A stretch of 30,343 bases of DNA from SZUA-442 sp051011415 (GTDB lineage: Bacteria; Actinomycetota; Acidimicrobiia; Spongiisociales; UBA5794), in NCBI GenBank assembly GCA_051011415.1, contig JBPCTY010000075.1, positions 1 to 30,343 of the forward strand, given 5' to 3'. Position 1 is the stretch's first letter. Every line of letters starts with the position of its first letter. This document shows positions 16,408 through 24,742 of this stretch, in pieces. A program made the translations under genes and the position numbers. The notes beneath the pieces were generated by a model. The model ran no database searches. It had not been told where the DNA came from and was given only the letters and a program-made list of their open reading frames with translations.

Positions 16408-17639
16408 ATGTCGAAACACTCGCGATCGGTACCGAGCTGCTGCTCGGCCAGATCGTGAACTCGAACGCAGCTGAGATCGCATCGCGACTCGCTGATCACG
16501 GATTCACACATCGTCACCAGGCCGTGGTCGGAGACAATCCGGATCGTATGGCCGATGCGATTCGATCGGCTGCGGCCCGTTCTGATGTTCTGATCATGAC
16601 CGGGGGCATCGGTCCAACGCAGGATGATGTCACTCGTGAGGTCGTCGCCGCTGTGGATGGCGTGGAACTCGAGTACGACGAGGACTACGCCGAACAACTG
16701 AAGTCCGACTGGGAAGCGCGAGGCCGCGAATTCCCAGAATCAAACCGTCGGCAGGCCTACAGACCAAGCGGTTCCGTGGTGATTCCGAACCCGAAGGGCA
16801 GCGCCCCGGGGTTCCGGCACCTGGTCGATGGGTGCTGGGTCGTTGCCCTACCGGGGGTGCCGCAAGAAATGCTATTCATGCTCGACAACGAGGTGATGCC
16901 GTTCCTTGTGGATCTGTCCGGTTCGGAACGAGGTGTGGTGGTAAGCAGAGTCCTTCGTTCGTGGGGAATGTCGGAGGCCGCCGTCGGCGAGACACTGGAC
17001 GACCTGTTCCAGGCTTCAGACAACCCAACCGTTGCATTTCTTGCATCCTCTGGTGTCATCAAGATTCGGCTCACCGCACGGGCAGCATCTCAGGCGGGAG
17101 CGAGAGAACTGATTGCACCGTTGGAGGCCGAGGTCCGCAGCCGGTTGAGCGACTTCGTGTTTGGTGCTGACGAGGACACCGTTGAGACGATCATCCATGA
17201 GGCGCTTCGCGAGAAGGGCTGGACGATCGGGACCGCCGAGTCTGCGACAGCAGGGATAGTGGCCTCGCGGCTCACTTCGATTCCGGGCTCGAGCGAGACC
17301 TTTCGAGGATCGATCGGCGCCTATGCGCCAGACGTGAAGAAGTCGGTGCTTGGAGTGTCCGAAGAGACGATCGAAGAGTTCGGCGTTGTCTCAGAGGAGA
17401 CCGCCCTTGAGATGGCTCGCGGTGCAAGGCGAGTGCTCAACGTCGACGTTGCCGTATCAGTGACGGGCTCTGCGGGACCGGATCCGCTCGAACAAAAGAC
17501 GGGCACCATGTGCGTGGCTGTGGTGACGCCCATCGGCGAGAGAGCCCGTACCTTCCGGATGCCTGGTGACAGGGAGCGGGTGCGAACGTACACCGCAACT
17601 GCCGCGCTCCACCAGGTCCGGATCGCAATGACCACATGA
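16404..17639 (+). CDS. cinA: CinA-like protein (MoCF-binding domain plus nicotinamide-nucleotide amidase)
   Basis: This is a 411-residue, two-domain protein. Residues 1-170 form the MoCF-biosynthesis-like COG1058 domain (EILAIGTELLLGQ-type start, MTGGIGPTQDDVTREVVA), associated with ADP-ribose pyrophosphatase activity. The last 160 residues are the CinA C-terminal NMN deamidase (GTAESATAGIVASRLTSIPG, VSVTGSAGPDP), which recycles pyridine nucleotide. CinA is competence-associated in Firmicutes and often lies next to recA. It is coupled by four-base ATGA overlaps to rimO upstream and thpR downstream. Confidence 0.95.
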   Translation: MNVETLAIGTELLLGQIVNSNAAEIASRLADHGFTHRHQAVVGDNPDRMADAIRSAAARSDVLIMTGGIGPTQDDVTREVVAAVDGVELEYDEDYAEQLKSDWEARGREFPESNRRQAYRPSGSVVIPNPKGSAPGFRHLVDGCWVVALPGVPQEMLFMLDNEVMPFLVDLSGSERGVVVSRVLRSWGMSEAAVGETLDDLFQASDNPTVAFLASSGVIKIRLTARAASQAGARELIAPLEAEVRSRLSDFVFGADEDTVETIIHEALREKGWTIGTAESATAGIVASRLTSIPGSSETFRGSIGAYAPDVKKSVLGVSEETIEEFGVVSEETALEMARGARRVLNVDVAVSVTGSAGPDPLEQKTGTMCVAVVTPIGERARTFRMPGDRERVRTYTATAALHQVRIAMTT

Positions 17640-18187
17640 GCGGAAACGCCTTCCTGGCCGTTCCCATCAGCGGTGAGGATTGCCATCTCTTGGCTGCAGG
17701 TTTGAGCGAGGCGTCATCGGGACACCGAGTACCGGGTCGCCGAGTGCCACCGGAAAACTGGCACATCACTGTTCGATTCATGGGCGAGGTGGACGATGTG
17801 ACCGTCGACCGCGCGCTCGCCGAACTCGAACAGACGCTTGATGTTCCCATCAGCTCCGTGACCCTCACGGGTCTCGGCGCCTTTCCTGATCCTCGGAAGG
17901 CTGGCATCGTCTACGCCGGTGTCCGGGACCACGACAATGTGCTTTCTTCCCTTGCGGCACTGTCTGAGGAAGCGGTCCGTGAGGTGGGCCTTCCAGCAGA
18001 GGAGCGACCGTTCGTACCGCATGTGACATTGTCTCGGCTTCGTCCACGCGTCAATGTCGAGCCGCTCATTGCATCGTTCGGGGACTTCTCCGTTCGGATC
18101 CCCGTCGACCGCGTCGTGTTGTTCCGATCGGAACGCACCACCGGAGGACTGCGGTATCGAGAGATCGATGATCTCACCCTGTCCTGA
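17636..18187 (+). CDS. thpR: RNA 2',3'-cyclic phosphodiesterase (2'-5' RNA ligase family)
   Basis: This is a 183-residue 2H phosphoesterase. The two signature motifs are HITVRFMG (about 42-49) and HVTLSRLR (about 125-132), the paired HxT/Sx catalytic sites of the LigT/ThpR family. It hydrolyses 2',3'-cyclic phosphates on RNA ends, and family members also ligate 2'-5' bonds in vitro. It starts at ATG 17636, overlapping the cinA stop. The cinA-thpR-recA order recurs in several bacteria; here a GNAT gene intervenes before recA. Confidence 0.93.
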   Translation: MSGNAFLAVPISGEDCHLLAAGLSEASSGHRVPGRRVPPENWHITVRFMGEVDDVTVDRALAELEQTLDVPISSVTLTGLGAFPDPRKAGIVYAGVRDHDNVLSSLAALSEEAVREVGLPAEERPFVPHVTLSRLRPRVNVEPLIASFGDFSVRIPVDRVVLFRSERTTGGLRYREIDDLTLS

Positions 18188-18217
18188 TCGAGTCAGCATC
18201 CGTCGTACACTCTCGCC

Positions 18218-18673
18218 ATGACTGACGACCCACGAACCGTGACACTCCGACTTGTCGACGACGACAACGTCAAGGCCGTGATCGACCTCTCCGTTGCCGA
18301 TGACCAAGACGACTTCGTTGCGCCCAACGTTGTATCCCTGGCGCAAGCATTCGCCACCACGAAGGTGTGGGTGCGGGCGGTGTACGCAGATGATGAGCCT
18401 GTCGGCTTTGTCATGCTGTCCGACGACGACGAGAAACCCAGGTACTACCTGTGGCGCTTCATGATCGACCAGCGGTATCAGCGCTCGGGATACGGCCGGC
18501 ACGCGATGGCATTGGTCCACGAGTACGTGCAGACGCGGCCGGGCGGCGACCGGATCTACTTGTCCTACGTGCCATCCGACGGTGGACCAGAGGGCTTCTA
18601 CAAGTCGCTGGGCTACGAGGACACCGGCGATGTCCACGATGGCGAGCATGTTGCGATGCTGGAGTTCGGGTAG
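18218..18673 (+). CDS. GNAT family N-acetyltransferase (diamine/spermidine acetyltransferase-like)
   Basis: This is a 151-residue protein. YYLWRFMIDQRYQRSGYGRHAM contains the acetyl-CoA pyrophosphate-binding motif A (QRSGYG), and PEGFYKSLGYEDTG is the family's C-terminal Tyr-containing motif. The WRFMID pattern and acidic N-terminus recall polyamine acetyltransferases such as BltD/SpeG, but the substrate is not settled by the sequence. TACACT (18206-18211) lies six bases before ATG with no Shine-Dalgarno sequence. It ends 31 bases before the recA SOS box. Confidence 0.85.
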   Translation: MTDDPRTVTLRLVDDDNVKAVIDLSVADDQDDFVAPNVVSLAQAFATTKVWVRAVYADDEPVGFVMLSDDDEKPRYYLWRFMIDQRYQRSGYGRHAMALVHEYVQTRPGGDRIYLSYVPSDGGPEGFYKSLGYEDTGDVHDGEHVAMLEFG

Positions 18674-18704
18674 CCGAACGTCCCGGTTACCCAAATGCCA
18701 CCAA

Positions 18705-18727
18705 TCGAACACATGTTCGTCTAGTCT
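18705..18727 (+). promoter_or_regulatory. recA promoter with LexA (SOS) box
   Basis: TCGAACACATGTTCGT at 18705-18720 is a near-perfect GAAC-N4-GTTC SOS box. It is followed directly by TAGTCT (18722-18727), a plausible -10. Taking 17-base spacing, the box fills the -35/-10 spacer, so LexA binding would block polymerase. The -35 itself (CACCAA) is weak. Confidence 0.8.
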
Positions 18728-18811
18728 CCTATCCAGTCCGGACACGGCGCAACACCGATCGTGTCACAGGCACGAGATACCGTGACGGACACTGAGACGA
18801 AAGGGAATGCA

Positions 18812-19882
18812 ATGGCTGCAGACGCATCCAGCGAGCGTGAGAAGAACCTCGAGATGGCGATGTCGCAGATCGAGCGACAATTCGGCAAGGGCGCAATCAT
18901 GCGTCTTGGCACCGATGAGATCCGCAAGATCGAAGCGATTCCAACGGGGGCGCTTTCACTTGACCTTGCGCTTGGCATAGGTGGTCTGCCGAGAGGCCGG
19001 ATCGTTGAAATCTATGGACCAGAGTCATCCGGTAAGACATCTCTTGCCCTCCACGTTGTTGCCGAGGCGCAACGAAACGGTGGCACGGCTGCATTCATCG
19101 ACGCTGAGCATGCCCTCGATCCGATCTATGCCAAGGCGATCGGGGTGGACATCGACGAGCTCCTGATCTCACAGCCCGATACCGGGGAACAGGCGCTTGA
19201 GATCGCCGATATGTTGATCCGATCCGGTGCTCTCGATGTCGTTGTGATCGACTCCGTTGCAGCACTGGTCCCTCGTGCCGAGCTCGAAGGCGATATGGGC
19301 GATACACACGTTGGTCTTCAGGCACGGCTGATGTCCCAAGCGCTGCGAAAGCTTGCTGGAACAATCAACCGGTCAGATACGACCGCTGTGTTCATCAACC
19401 AGATCAGAGAGAAGATCGGTGTGATGTTCGGTTCGCCCGAGACGACACCAGGTGGTCGTGCGCTGAAGTTCTACTCGAGCGTCCGTATCGATATCCGTCG
19501 TATCGAGGCGATCAAGGTCGGCACCGAGAACATCGGAAACAGGGTCCGGACGAAGATTGTCAAGAACAAGGTCGCTCCGCCATTCCGTCTTGCTGAGTTC
19601 GACATCATGTTTGGTGAGGGCATCTCTCGAGAGGGAAGCCTTCTTGATGTCGCCGTTGAGCAGGGAATCGTCCGCAAAGCTGGTGCATGGTTCACCTACG
19701 AAGACGAGCAGCTCGGTCAGGGCAGGGAGAAGGCGAAAGACTTCCTCAGGCAGAACCCAGAGCTCGCAATGCAGCTTCAGGACCAGGTACTCAGAGCGGT
19801 TGGGGTTATCGCCGATGAGGAGGCGGAGGACACCGAGGGTGCTGGCGAAGAGGCTGACGCCGAGGTCGCAGACGAGAAGTAG
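18812..19882 (+). CDS. recA: Recombinase RecA
   Basis: This 356-residue recombinase drives homologous recombination and stimulates LexA self-cleavage. Visible are Walker A GPESSGKT (69-76), the Walker B region VVIDSVAAL, the DNA-binding L1/L2 loops (AELEGDMGDTHVG; INQIREKIGVMFGSPETTPGG) and an acidic C-terminal tail (EEAEDTEGAGEE). ATG 18812 is chosen because AAAGGG lies about six bases before it and the family starts there; the frame extends back to GTG 18761. It is controlled by the SOS box at 18705. recX, which normally follows recA in actinobacteria, is absent; a 231-base gap leads to rny. Confidence 0.98.
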   Translation: MAADASSEREKNLEMAMSQIERQFGKGAIMRLGTDEIRKIEAIPTGALSLDLALGIGGLPRGRIVEIYGPESSGKTSLALHVVAEAQRNGGTAAFIDAEHALDPIYAKAIGVDIDELLISQPDTGEQALEIADMLIRSGALDVVVIDSVAALVPRAELEGDMGDTHVGLQARLMSQALRKLAGTINRSDTTAVFINQIREKIGVMFGSPETTPGGRALKFYSSVRIDIRRIEAIKVGTENIGNRVRTKIVKNKVAPPFRLAEFDIMFGEGISREGSLLDVAVEQGIVRKAGAWFTYEDEQLGQGREKAKDFLRQNPELAMQLQDQVLRAVGVIADEEAEDTEGAGEEADAEVADEK

Positions 19883-20052
19883 TCGGGGCCGCGATTGCAT
19901 TGAATTTCGCGCTTCCGAATAGAGCGTGGTGATGTACCATCGAAGGACATTCACACACATAGCTACTGAAACCGAATCCGAAGACGTGACAGCATCGACA
20001 CAACCAGAGGTGGACCCGGGGTAACCCGTCGAACAACCTGCGTGTCGTGTGA

Positions 20053-20078
20053 GTGCCGAGTCCTAATGGGCTCGGCAC
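20053..20078 (+). ncRNA. Stem-loop in the rny leader
   Basis: GTGCCGAG (20053-20060) and CTCGGCAC (20071-20078) form a perfect 8-pair stem with a ten-base loop, 35 bases before the rny ATG in the 231-base recA-rny gap. There is no T run, so it may be an mRNA leader structure (stability or autoregulation) rather than a terminator. The rest of the gap holds a TACCAT (19935-19940) that could be a promoter, and a 30-codon open frame at 19932-20024 of doubtful reality. Confidence 0.45.
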
Positions 20079-20113
20079 GTGCGTTTCACGAGACGGTCTG
20101 AAACGAGGACAGG

Positions 20114-21640
20114 ATGGATCAGGTGTTGAGCCTGCTTCTTCCCGGCATACTGATCGCAGGCGTATTCCTGCTGGGATTGGTCGTCGGCAGACGGATCGTC
20201 AAGCAACCGCCCGCACCAGAAGAGGTGCTTGCGGATGCCCGCATCGAAGCCCAGCGCATCCTTGCGAGGGCAGAAGAGGAAGCCAGAGCCCTTGCGGATA
20301 CCTACCGGGACCGCGAAGAGGCCACAATCGAACACCGTCGCGTTGAGATGGGATCCATGGAGGATCGCATTGATCAGCGAGCAGCCACCCTCGAACAACG
20401 GTCGTCGAATCTGACCCAGCGTGAGGAAATGGTCATAGAACGCGAACGCGCTGCGTCGGACGCAACGGCAGAGGCCGCTCGTGTCCAGGAGGATGCGCGG
20501 CTTGAGCTCGAAGCGCTCGCCGGATTCGACTCCAAGGCTGCCAAGGAAGAGCTTCTTCAGAAGGTCGAGGATGAGGCCCGCAGGGATGCAATGGTCCTCG
20601 TACGCGACCTTGAGACGAAGGCCAGAGAAGAGGCCGAGCGTCGATCGAGACGAATCCTTGCAACGGCTATCCAGCGCATGGCCTCAGATGTTGTGTCTGA
20701 AACAACGATTTCGTCTGTGGCCCTTCCTTCGGACGACATGAAAGGCCGAATCATTGGCAGGGACGGACGCAACATTCGTACGTTCGAAGCGGTGACAGGC
20801 GTCGATCTGATTGTCGATGACACCCCGGAGTCTGTCGCCGTGTCCACGTTTGACCCAGTTCGGCGAGAAGTCGCGAGGCGTGCTCTGGAACGGTTGGTCG
20901 AGGACGGACGAATTCACCCGACATCAATTGAAGAGGCGTACGAGAAGGCCCGTGACGAGGTCGAGCAGTCGATTCGGGACGCAGGGGAGTGGGCAATGCT
21001 TGAAGTCGGCATTACCCGCCTTCACCCGGAGCTCACAACACTTGTCGGCCGATTGCGGTACCGAACCAGCTACGGCCAGAACGTCCTTGATCACCTTGTG
21101 GAATCAGCACACATTGCAGGAATGCTTGCCGCTGAACTCGGTGTCGACGATGCGGAAGCAAAACGCTCCGCATTCCTTCACGACATCGGTAAGGCAGTCA
21201 GCCACGAAGTGGGTGGATCCCATGCACTCATAGGTGCAGAGATCGCCCGACGCTTTGGAGAAGATGCTGCGATCGTCCACGCAATAGAAGCGCACCACAA
21301 CGAGGTGGAGCCGAGAACGTTGACAGCTGTCATCGTGCAGGCAGCAGACGCTGTTTCGGCTGCAAGGCCCGGGGCTCGTCGGGAGGCTCTTGAGTCGTAC
21401 GTACGGCGCCTTGAGCGGCTTGAAGAGATCGCCCAGGGGTTTGATGGTGTGGAGAAGGTGTTTGCTCTCCAAGCTGGCCGCGAGGTCCGCGTTGTCGTAG
21501 ATCCAGGATCGCTCGATGACATGGGTTCCAAGGATCTCGCTCGACGGATTGCCAGAAAGCTGGAGGATGACCTTCAATACCCGGGTCAGATTGAAGTCAC
21601 CGTGATCCGTGAGTATCGGGCGAAAGACTTCGCACGCTAG
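20114..21640 (+). CDS. rny: Ribonuclease Y
   Basis: This 508-residue membrane-anchored endoribonuclease starts mRNA decay. The domains in order are an N-terminal transmembrane helix (about 5-25), a long charged coiled coil (about 35-190), a KH RNA-binding domain with GRIIGRDGRN (211-220), and an HD hydrolase domain with HDIGK (356-360) and the downstream EAHHNEVEP. The length is typical. GAGGACAGG precedes the ATG as a Shine-Dalgarno sequence. It is the first gene of rny-miaB-miaA-dapF, with an 11-base gap to miaB. RNase Y is missing from many well-studied actinobacteria, which helps place the organism. Confidence 0.97.
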   Translation: MDQVLSLLLPGILIAGVFLLGLVVGRRIVKQPPAPEEVLADARIEAQRILARAEEEARALADTYRDREEATIEHRRVEMGSMEDRIDQRAATLEQRSSNLTQREEMVIERERAASDATAEAARVQEDARLELEALAGFDSKAAKEELLQKVEDEARRDAMVLVRDLETKAREEAERRSRRILATAIQRMASDVVSETTISSVALPSDDMKGRIIGRDGRNIRTFEAVTGVDLIVDDTPESVAVSTFDPVRREVARRALERLVEDGRIHPTSIEEAYEKARDEVEQSIRDAGEWAMLEVGITRLHPELTTLVGRLRYRTSYGQNVLDHLVESAHIAGMLAAELGVDDAEAKRSAFLHDIGKAVSHEVGGSHALIGAEIARRFGEDAAIVHAIEAHHNEVEPRTLTAVIVQAADAVSAARPGARREALESYVRRLERLEEIAQGFDGVEKVFALQAGREVRVVVDPGSLDDMGSKDLARRIARKLEDDLQYPGQIEVTVIREYRAKDFAR

Positions 21641-21651
21641 AAGGCGGAGAC

Positions 21652-23040
21652 ATGACGCAAGTCGTTGACCTGGGCATGCCGGGTGTCAAAGAAACACGCA
21701 CGCCGACGCGAGTCGGGCAGCGCTACTTCGTGCGCACCTTCGGCTGCCAAATGAACGAACACGACTCCGAACGCATTGCCGGCCTGCTTGAGTCGGATGG
21801 AATGGTGAAGACCGACTCAGCCGACGACGCTGATCTGATCGTGCTGAACACGTGCACGATTCGGGAGAACGCGGATATCAAGCTCTATGGGTTCCTTGGC
21901 TCCCTGAAGCGACAGAAGACCGACAATCCCGATCTGCGAATCGCCGTTGGTGGATGCTCCGCTCAAAAGGAACGCGATCTGATCCAGGAGCGCGCTGGTT
22001 GGGTGGACGTGGTCTTTGGAACCCACAACGTGCATCGAGTCGTCGATCTCCTCGACCACGCTGATGAGTGGGGCCCGATCACCGAGATCTGGGACGAAAC
22101 CAAGTCGGTGTCAGACATCCCATCGGGTTTGCCTGTACACAGAGAGTCACAACATTCAGCATGGGTGACGATCACCGTGGGCTGTAACAATTCCTGCACG
22201 TTTTGCATCGTTCCAATCGTGCGAGGTGCAGAGATCTCACGGCGGCCCGGCGACATCATGCGAGAAGTGGAGTCGCTTGCAGCATCGGGCGTGAAGGAGA
22301 TCACCTTCCTCGGGCAGAACGTGAACTCGTACGGGCGCGATCTTGATCTGAACGGACGCAAGCCGCTCTTTGCCGACCTCCTCCGTCGGGCCGGGACGGT
22401 TGAAGGCATCGAGAGGATTCGATACACAAGCCCGCACCCAAAGGACTTCCGAGAGGATGTCGCATATGCAATGGCAGAGACACCATCGGTATGCGAGCAA
22501 ATTCACTTTCCACTCCAATCGGGGTCGGACCGCATCCTCGCTGCGATGCATCGCGGCTACACCGGCGATCGGTTCCTGGCCCGATTGGAGATGATGCGGG
22601 GCATCGTTCCTGATCTTGCGAGTTCCACCGATGTCATCGTCGGATTTCCCGGCGAGACCGAGGCGGACTTTCAGGACACGCTTGACGTCATGGGGAAGGC
22701 ACAGTTCGACAACGCATTCATGTTCCAGTTCTCCGCACGTCCGGGCACGCCGGCAGCAACCATGGACAACCAGGTTGACCCCGAAGTCATCCAGGGCCGA
22801 TTCGATCGGCTGGTTGCACTCCAGAATGACATCACCTTTACCCGCAACAAGGGCAGGGTCGGAATGACCGAGCGGGTGATGATCGAGGGGCCATCGAAAC
22901 GCGATGATCAGGTTGCGACAAGCAGGAGCCGCGGCAACCGAATCATTCACGTGCCGGGAACCTTCGAGCCAGGGACCTTCTTTGAGGCGCGTGTCACGAG
23001 GGCGGCGCCTCACTACCTCCTCGGGGAGAGAGTCTCCTGA
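21652..23040 (+). CDS. miaB: tRNA-2-methylthio-N6-dimethylallyladenosine synthase
   Basis: This 462-residue radical-SAM methylthiotransferase modifies i6A37 in tRNAs reading U-starting codons. The N-terminal cluster Cys are 32, 68 and 102 (FGCQMNEHDSE, NTCTIRE, GGCSAQ); the radical-SAM motif CNNSCTFC is at 178-185; FLGQNVNSYG is the MiaB-specific stretch; a TRAM domain ends the protein. The ATG follows GGCGGAG. The next gene, miaA, makes the i6A substrate, so the two are functionally as well as physically linked. The stop TGA appears to overlap a CTG start of miaA. Confidence 0.97.
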   Translation: MTQVVDLGMPGVKETRTPTRVGQRYFVRTFGCQMNEHDSERIAGLLESDGMVKTDSADDADLIVLNTCTIRENADIKLYGFLGSLKRQKTDNPDLRIAVGGCSAQKERDLIQERAGWVDVVFGTHNVHRVVDLLDHADEWGPITEIWDETKSVSDIPSGLPVHRESQHSAWVTITVGCNNSCTFCIVPIVRGAEISRRPGDIMREVESLAASGVKEITFLGQNVNSYGRDLDLNGRKPLFADLLRRAGTVEGIERIRYTSPHPKDFREDVAYAMAETPSVCEQIHFPLQSGSDRILAAMHRGYTGDRFLARLEMMRGIVPDLASSTDVIVGFPGETEADFQDTLDVMGKAQFDNAFMFQFSARPGTPAATMDNQVDPEVIQGRFDRLVALQNDITFTRNKGRVGMTERVMIEGPSKRDDQVATSRSRGNRIIHVPGTFEPGTFFEARVTRAAPHYLLGERVS

Positions 23041-23957
23041 GCATCGTTGCGATCGTCGGTCACACTGCGTCCGGCAAGTCGGCGATCGCTGAGACGCTGG
23101 CTGAACGGCACAACGCGGCGATCGTCTCGGTCGACTCAATGCAGGTGTACCGAGGAATGGATATCGGGACTGCAAAACCCGACCTCGCGACGCAAGAGCG
23201 GATTCCCCATGCCATGGTCGATGTCGTCGACCCTTCTGAGGCCTACAACGCCAAGCAGTTCCAGGAATCCGGCAGAGCCTCGATCGATGCACTGCTCGGG
23301 AGTCACGGAAAGGTGATCATTGTTGGGGGGTCGGGGCTCCACTTCCGATCCCTGGTTGATCCGATGACGTTCGCACCCACCGATCCTGATGTTCGGGCAG
23401 ATATCGAGTCACTCGACAAAGCAGAGCGAGTCGACGTGCTGCTCACGATCGATCCCGATGCGGCTTCGGTCGTGGACGTTTCCAATCCCAGACGGGTGAT
23501 TCGTGCGATCGAGGTTCATCGCATCACGGGCCAAACACCAACCGAGCGTGCGGCCAGGCCCGAGGCCCTCGCCCTGAAGCGGTACCAATCACACCTCCCC
23601 TTTACAGGCTTTGGGCTTGACGCCGGCGAGGACTCCGACGACCGGATCAGGACGAGGTTCGACGGCATGCTCGAGCTGGGCCTGTACGAAGAGGTTGAGT
23701 CGCTGCTCCCATCAATGGGGGATACGGCCAGACATGCGGTCGGTTATCGCGAGCTCATCGAGGTTCTTGAAGAACGAATCTCTATCGATGCAGCCCGCAA
23801 CGAAGCGCTTCGGTCGACGGCCGCACTTGTGAAGCGGCAAAGGACGTTCTTCAACCGTGATCCTCGGATAACGTGGCTTCCGTGGCACCATGACGTCGAT
23901 ACCAGGATCGTCGCGAGCGTGGATGCGATCGAGGAGGCAGCGCGATGGACTTCGTGA
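23037..23957 (+). CDS. miaA: tRNA dimethylallyltransferase, with probable CTG start
   Basis: This enzyme transfers the dimethylallyl group to A37 of tRNA, the step before MiaB. The P-loop GHTASGKS, DSMQVYRGMDIGTAKP and the C-terminal VGYREL and FFNRDPRITWL are all in one frame. No ATG, GTG or TTG occurs in frame between an upstream stop (22983-22985) and the P-loop; the first ATG (23139) would delete the P-loop and the catalytic Asp. CTG at 23037 overlaps the miaB stop (CTGA), has GGGGAG upstream and gives a normal 306-residue protein with P-loop at 8-15. It overlaps dapF by 13 bases. The CTG start is inference; ATC 23043 is a less likely alternative. Confidence 0.9.
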   Translation: MSIVAIVGHTASGKSAIAETLAERHNAAIVSVDSMQVYRGMDIGTAKPDLATQERIPHAMVDVVDPSEAYNAKQFQESGRASIDALLGSHGKVIIVGGSGLHFRSLVDPMTFAPTDPDVRADIESLDKAERVDVLLTIDPDAASVVDVSNPRRVIRAIEVHRITGQTPTERAARPEALALKRYQSHLPFTGFGLDAGEDSDDRIRTRFDGMLELGLYEEVESLLPSMGDTARHAVGYRELIEVLEERISIDAARNEALRSTAALVKRQRTFFNRDPRITWLPWHHDVDTRIVASVDAIEEAARWTS

Positions 23958-24742
23958 AAGTACAAGGTCTCAGCAACGACTTCATCGTGTTCGATGGGGA
24001 CTTTGTTCCGAACTCAGCTGACACCCAGAGATGGTGCGATCGGCGGACCGGAGTTGGCGCCGACGGTGTGCTCGTGATCGCCCCGATCGATCACTCACGT
24101 ATGCGTATGCGGTATTGGAACGCTGATGGGGGAGAGGCGGAGATGTGTGGCAACGGCCTCCGCTGCGTCGCACGTCTTGGCTACGAGCGAGGTTGGGTGC
24201 GCGGTCGTGAGTTCATCGTGAACACAGCTGCCGGGGACCATCCGGTGACCGTGAAAGATGAGAGCGTTGTTGCCTACGTCGGCGAACCAGTTCGGTTTCG
24301 CACCGACACGTTGAGCGTGGCGAGCTACGACGTCTACCCGTTTGCAGTGGGGAACCCTCATGCCGTGATGCTCGTCGACGATGTCGACAGCATCGACGTC
24401 GCTGAGATCGGACCGATCATCGAGAATGATCCGCTTTTCCCAAATCGAACGAACGTTGAATTTGTTGAGGTTCTTGAGGATGGTGGCGTCAAAGCGCGCA
24501 TCTGGGAGCGTGGCGTTGGAGAAACGCCTGCGTCAGGTACAGGTGCGACGGCCGCCGCCTACATCGCACACACCGTTGCCGATGTGGCAGCGCCAGTTGA
24601 TGTGCACCTGAAGGGCGGCGTGCTCACCATCTCGTTCGATGAAGAGGGTGCCTGGATGGAGGGACCCGCCGAGATCGTGTTCGAGGGTTCGGTTGAGGTG
24701 ACCTCAGCCGAGCCTGCGAAGGACAGCGACGATGACTCCTAG
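23945..24742 (+). CDS. dapF: Diaminopimelate epimerase with Ser in place of the second catalytic Cys
   Basis: This is a 265-residue enzyme of the pathway that includes DapA and DapB; it interconverts LL- and meso-diaminopimelate with two opposed Cys acting as acid and base. The first is present (EMCGNGLRC, Cys68). The second, normally in GET-x-ACGTGA, reads GETPASGTGA with Ser197 (codon TCA). The usual HGxGNDF start is QGLSNDF. All other landmarks (GNPHAV, ERGVGETP) are present, so the protein is otherwise a normal DapF. Its 3' end overlaps the convergent lexA gene by 39 bases. Family assignment is certain; epimerase competence is less so. Confidence 0.93.
   Translation: MDFVKVQGLSNDFIVFDGDFVPNSADTQRWCDRRTGVGADGVLVIAPIDHSRMRMRYWNADGGEAEMCGNGLRCVARLGYERGWVRGREFIVNTAAGDHPVTVKDESVVAYVGEPVRFRTDTLSVASYDVYPFAVGNPHAVMLVDDVDSIDVAEIGPIIENDPLFPNRTNVEFVEVLEDGGVKARIWERGVGETPASGTGATAAAYIAHTVADVAAPVDVHLKGGVLTISFDEEGAWMEGPAEIVFEGSVEVTSAEPAKDSDDDS

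Noticed and set aside
17714..18745. 343-codon minus-strand open frame across thpR and the GNAT gene
   Set aside because: It lies wholly opposite two genes with intact family motifs and its translation is His/Arg-rich with no domain pattern.
19932..20024. 30-codon open frame between recA and rny
   Set aside because: It has no Shine-Dalgarno sequence, its ATG touches a possible -10, and there is no sign of conservation; kept only as part of the leader observation.
22237..23292. 351-codon minus-strand open frame opposite miaB and miaA
   Set aside because: It is antisense to the radical-SAM and P-loop coding regions; its product is Arg/Cys-rich and shows no family.
23139..23957. miaA starting at the first in-frame ATG
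   Set aside because: It would remove the P-loop and the catalytic Asp, which are encoded in frame just upstream.
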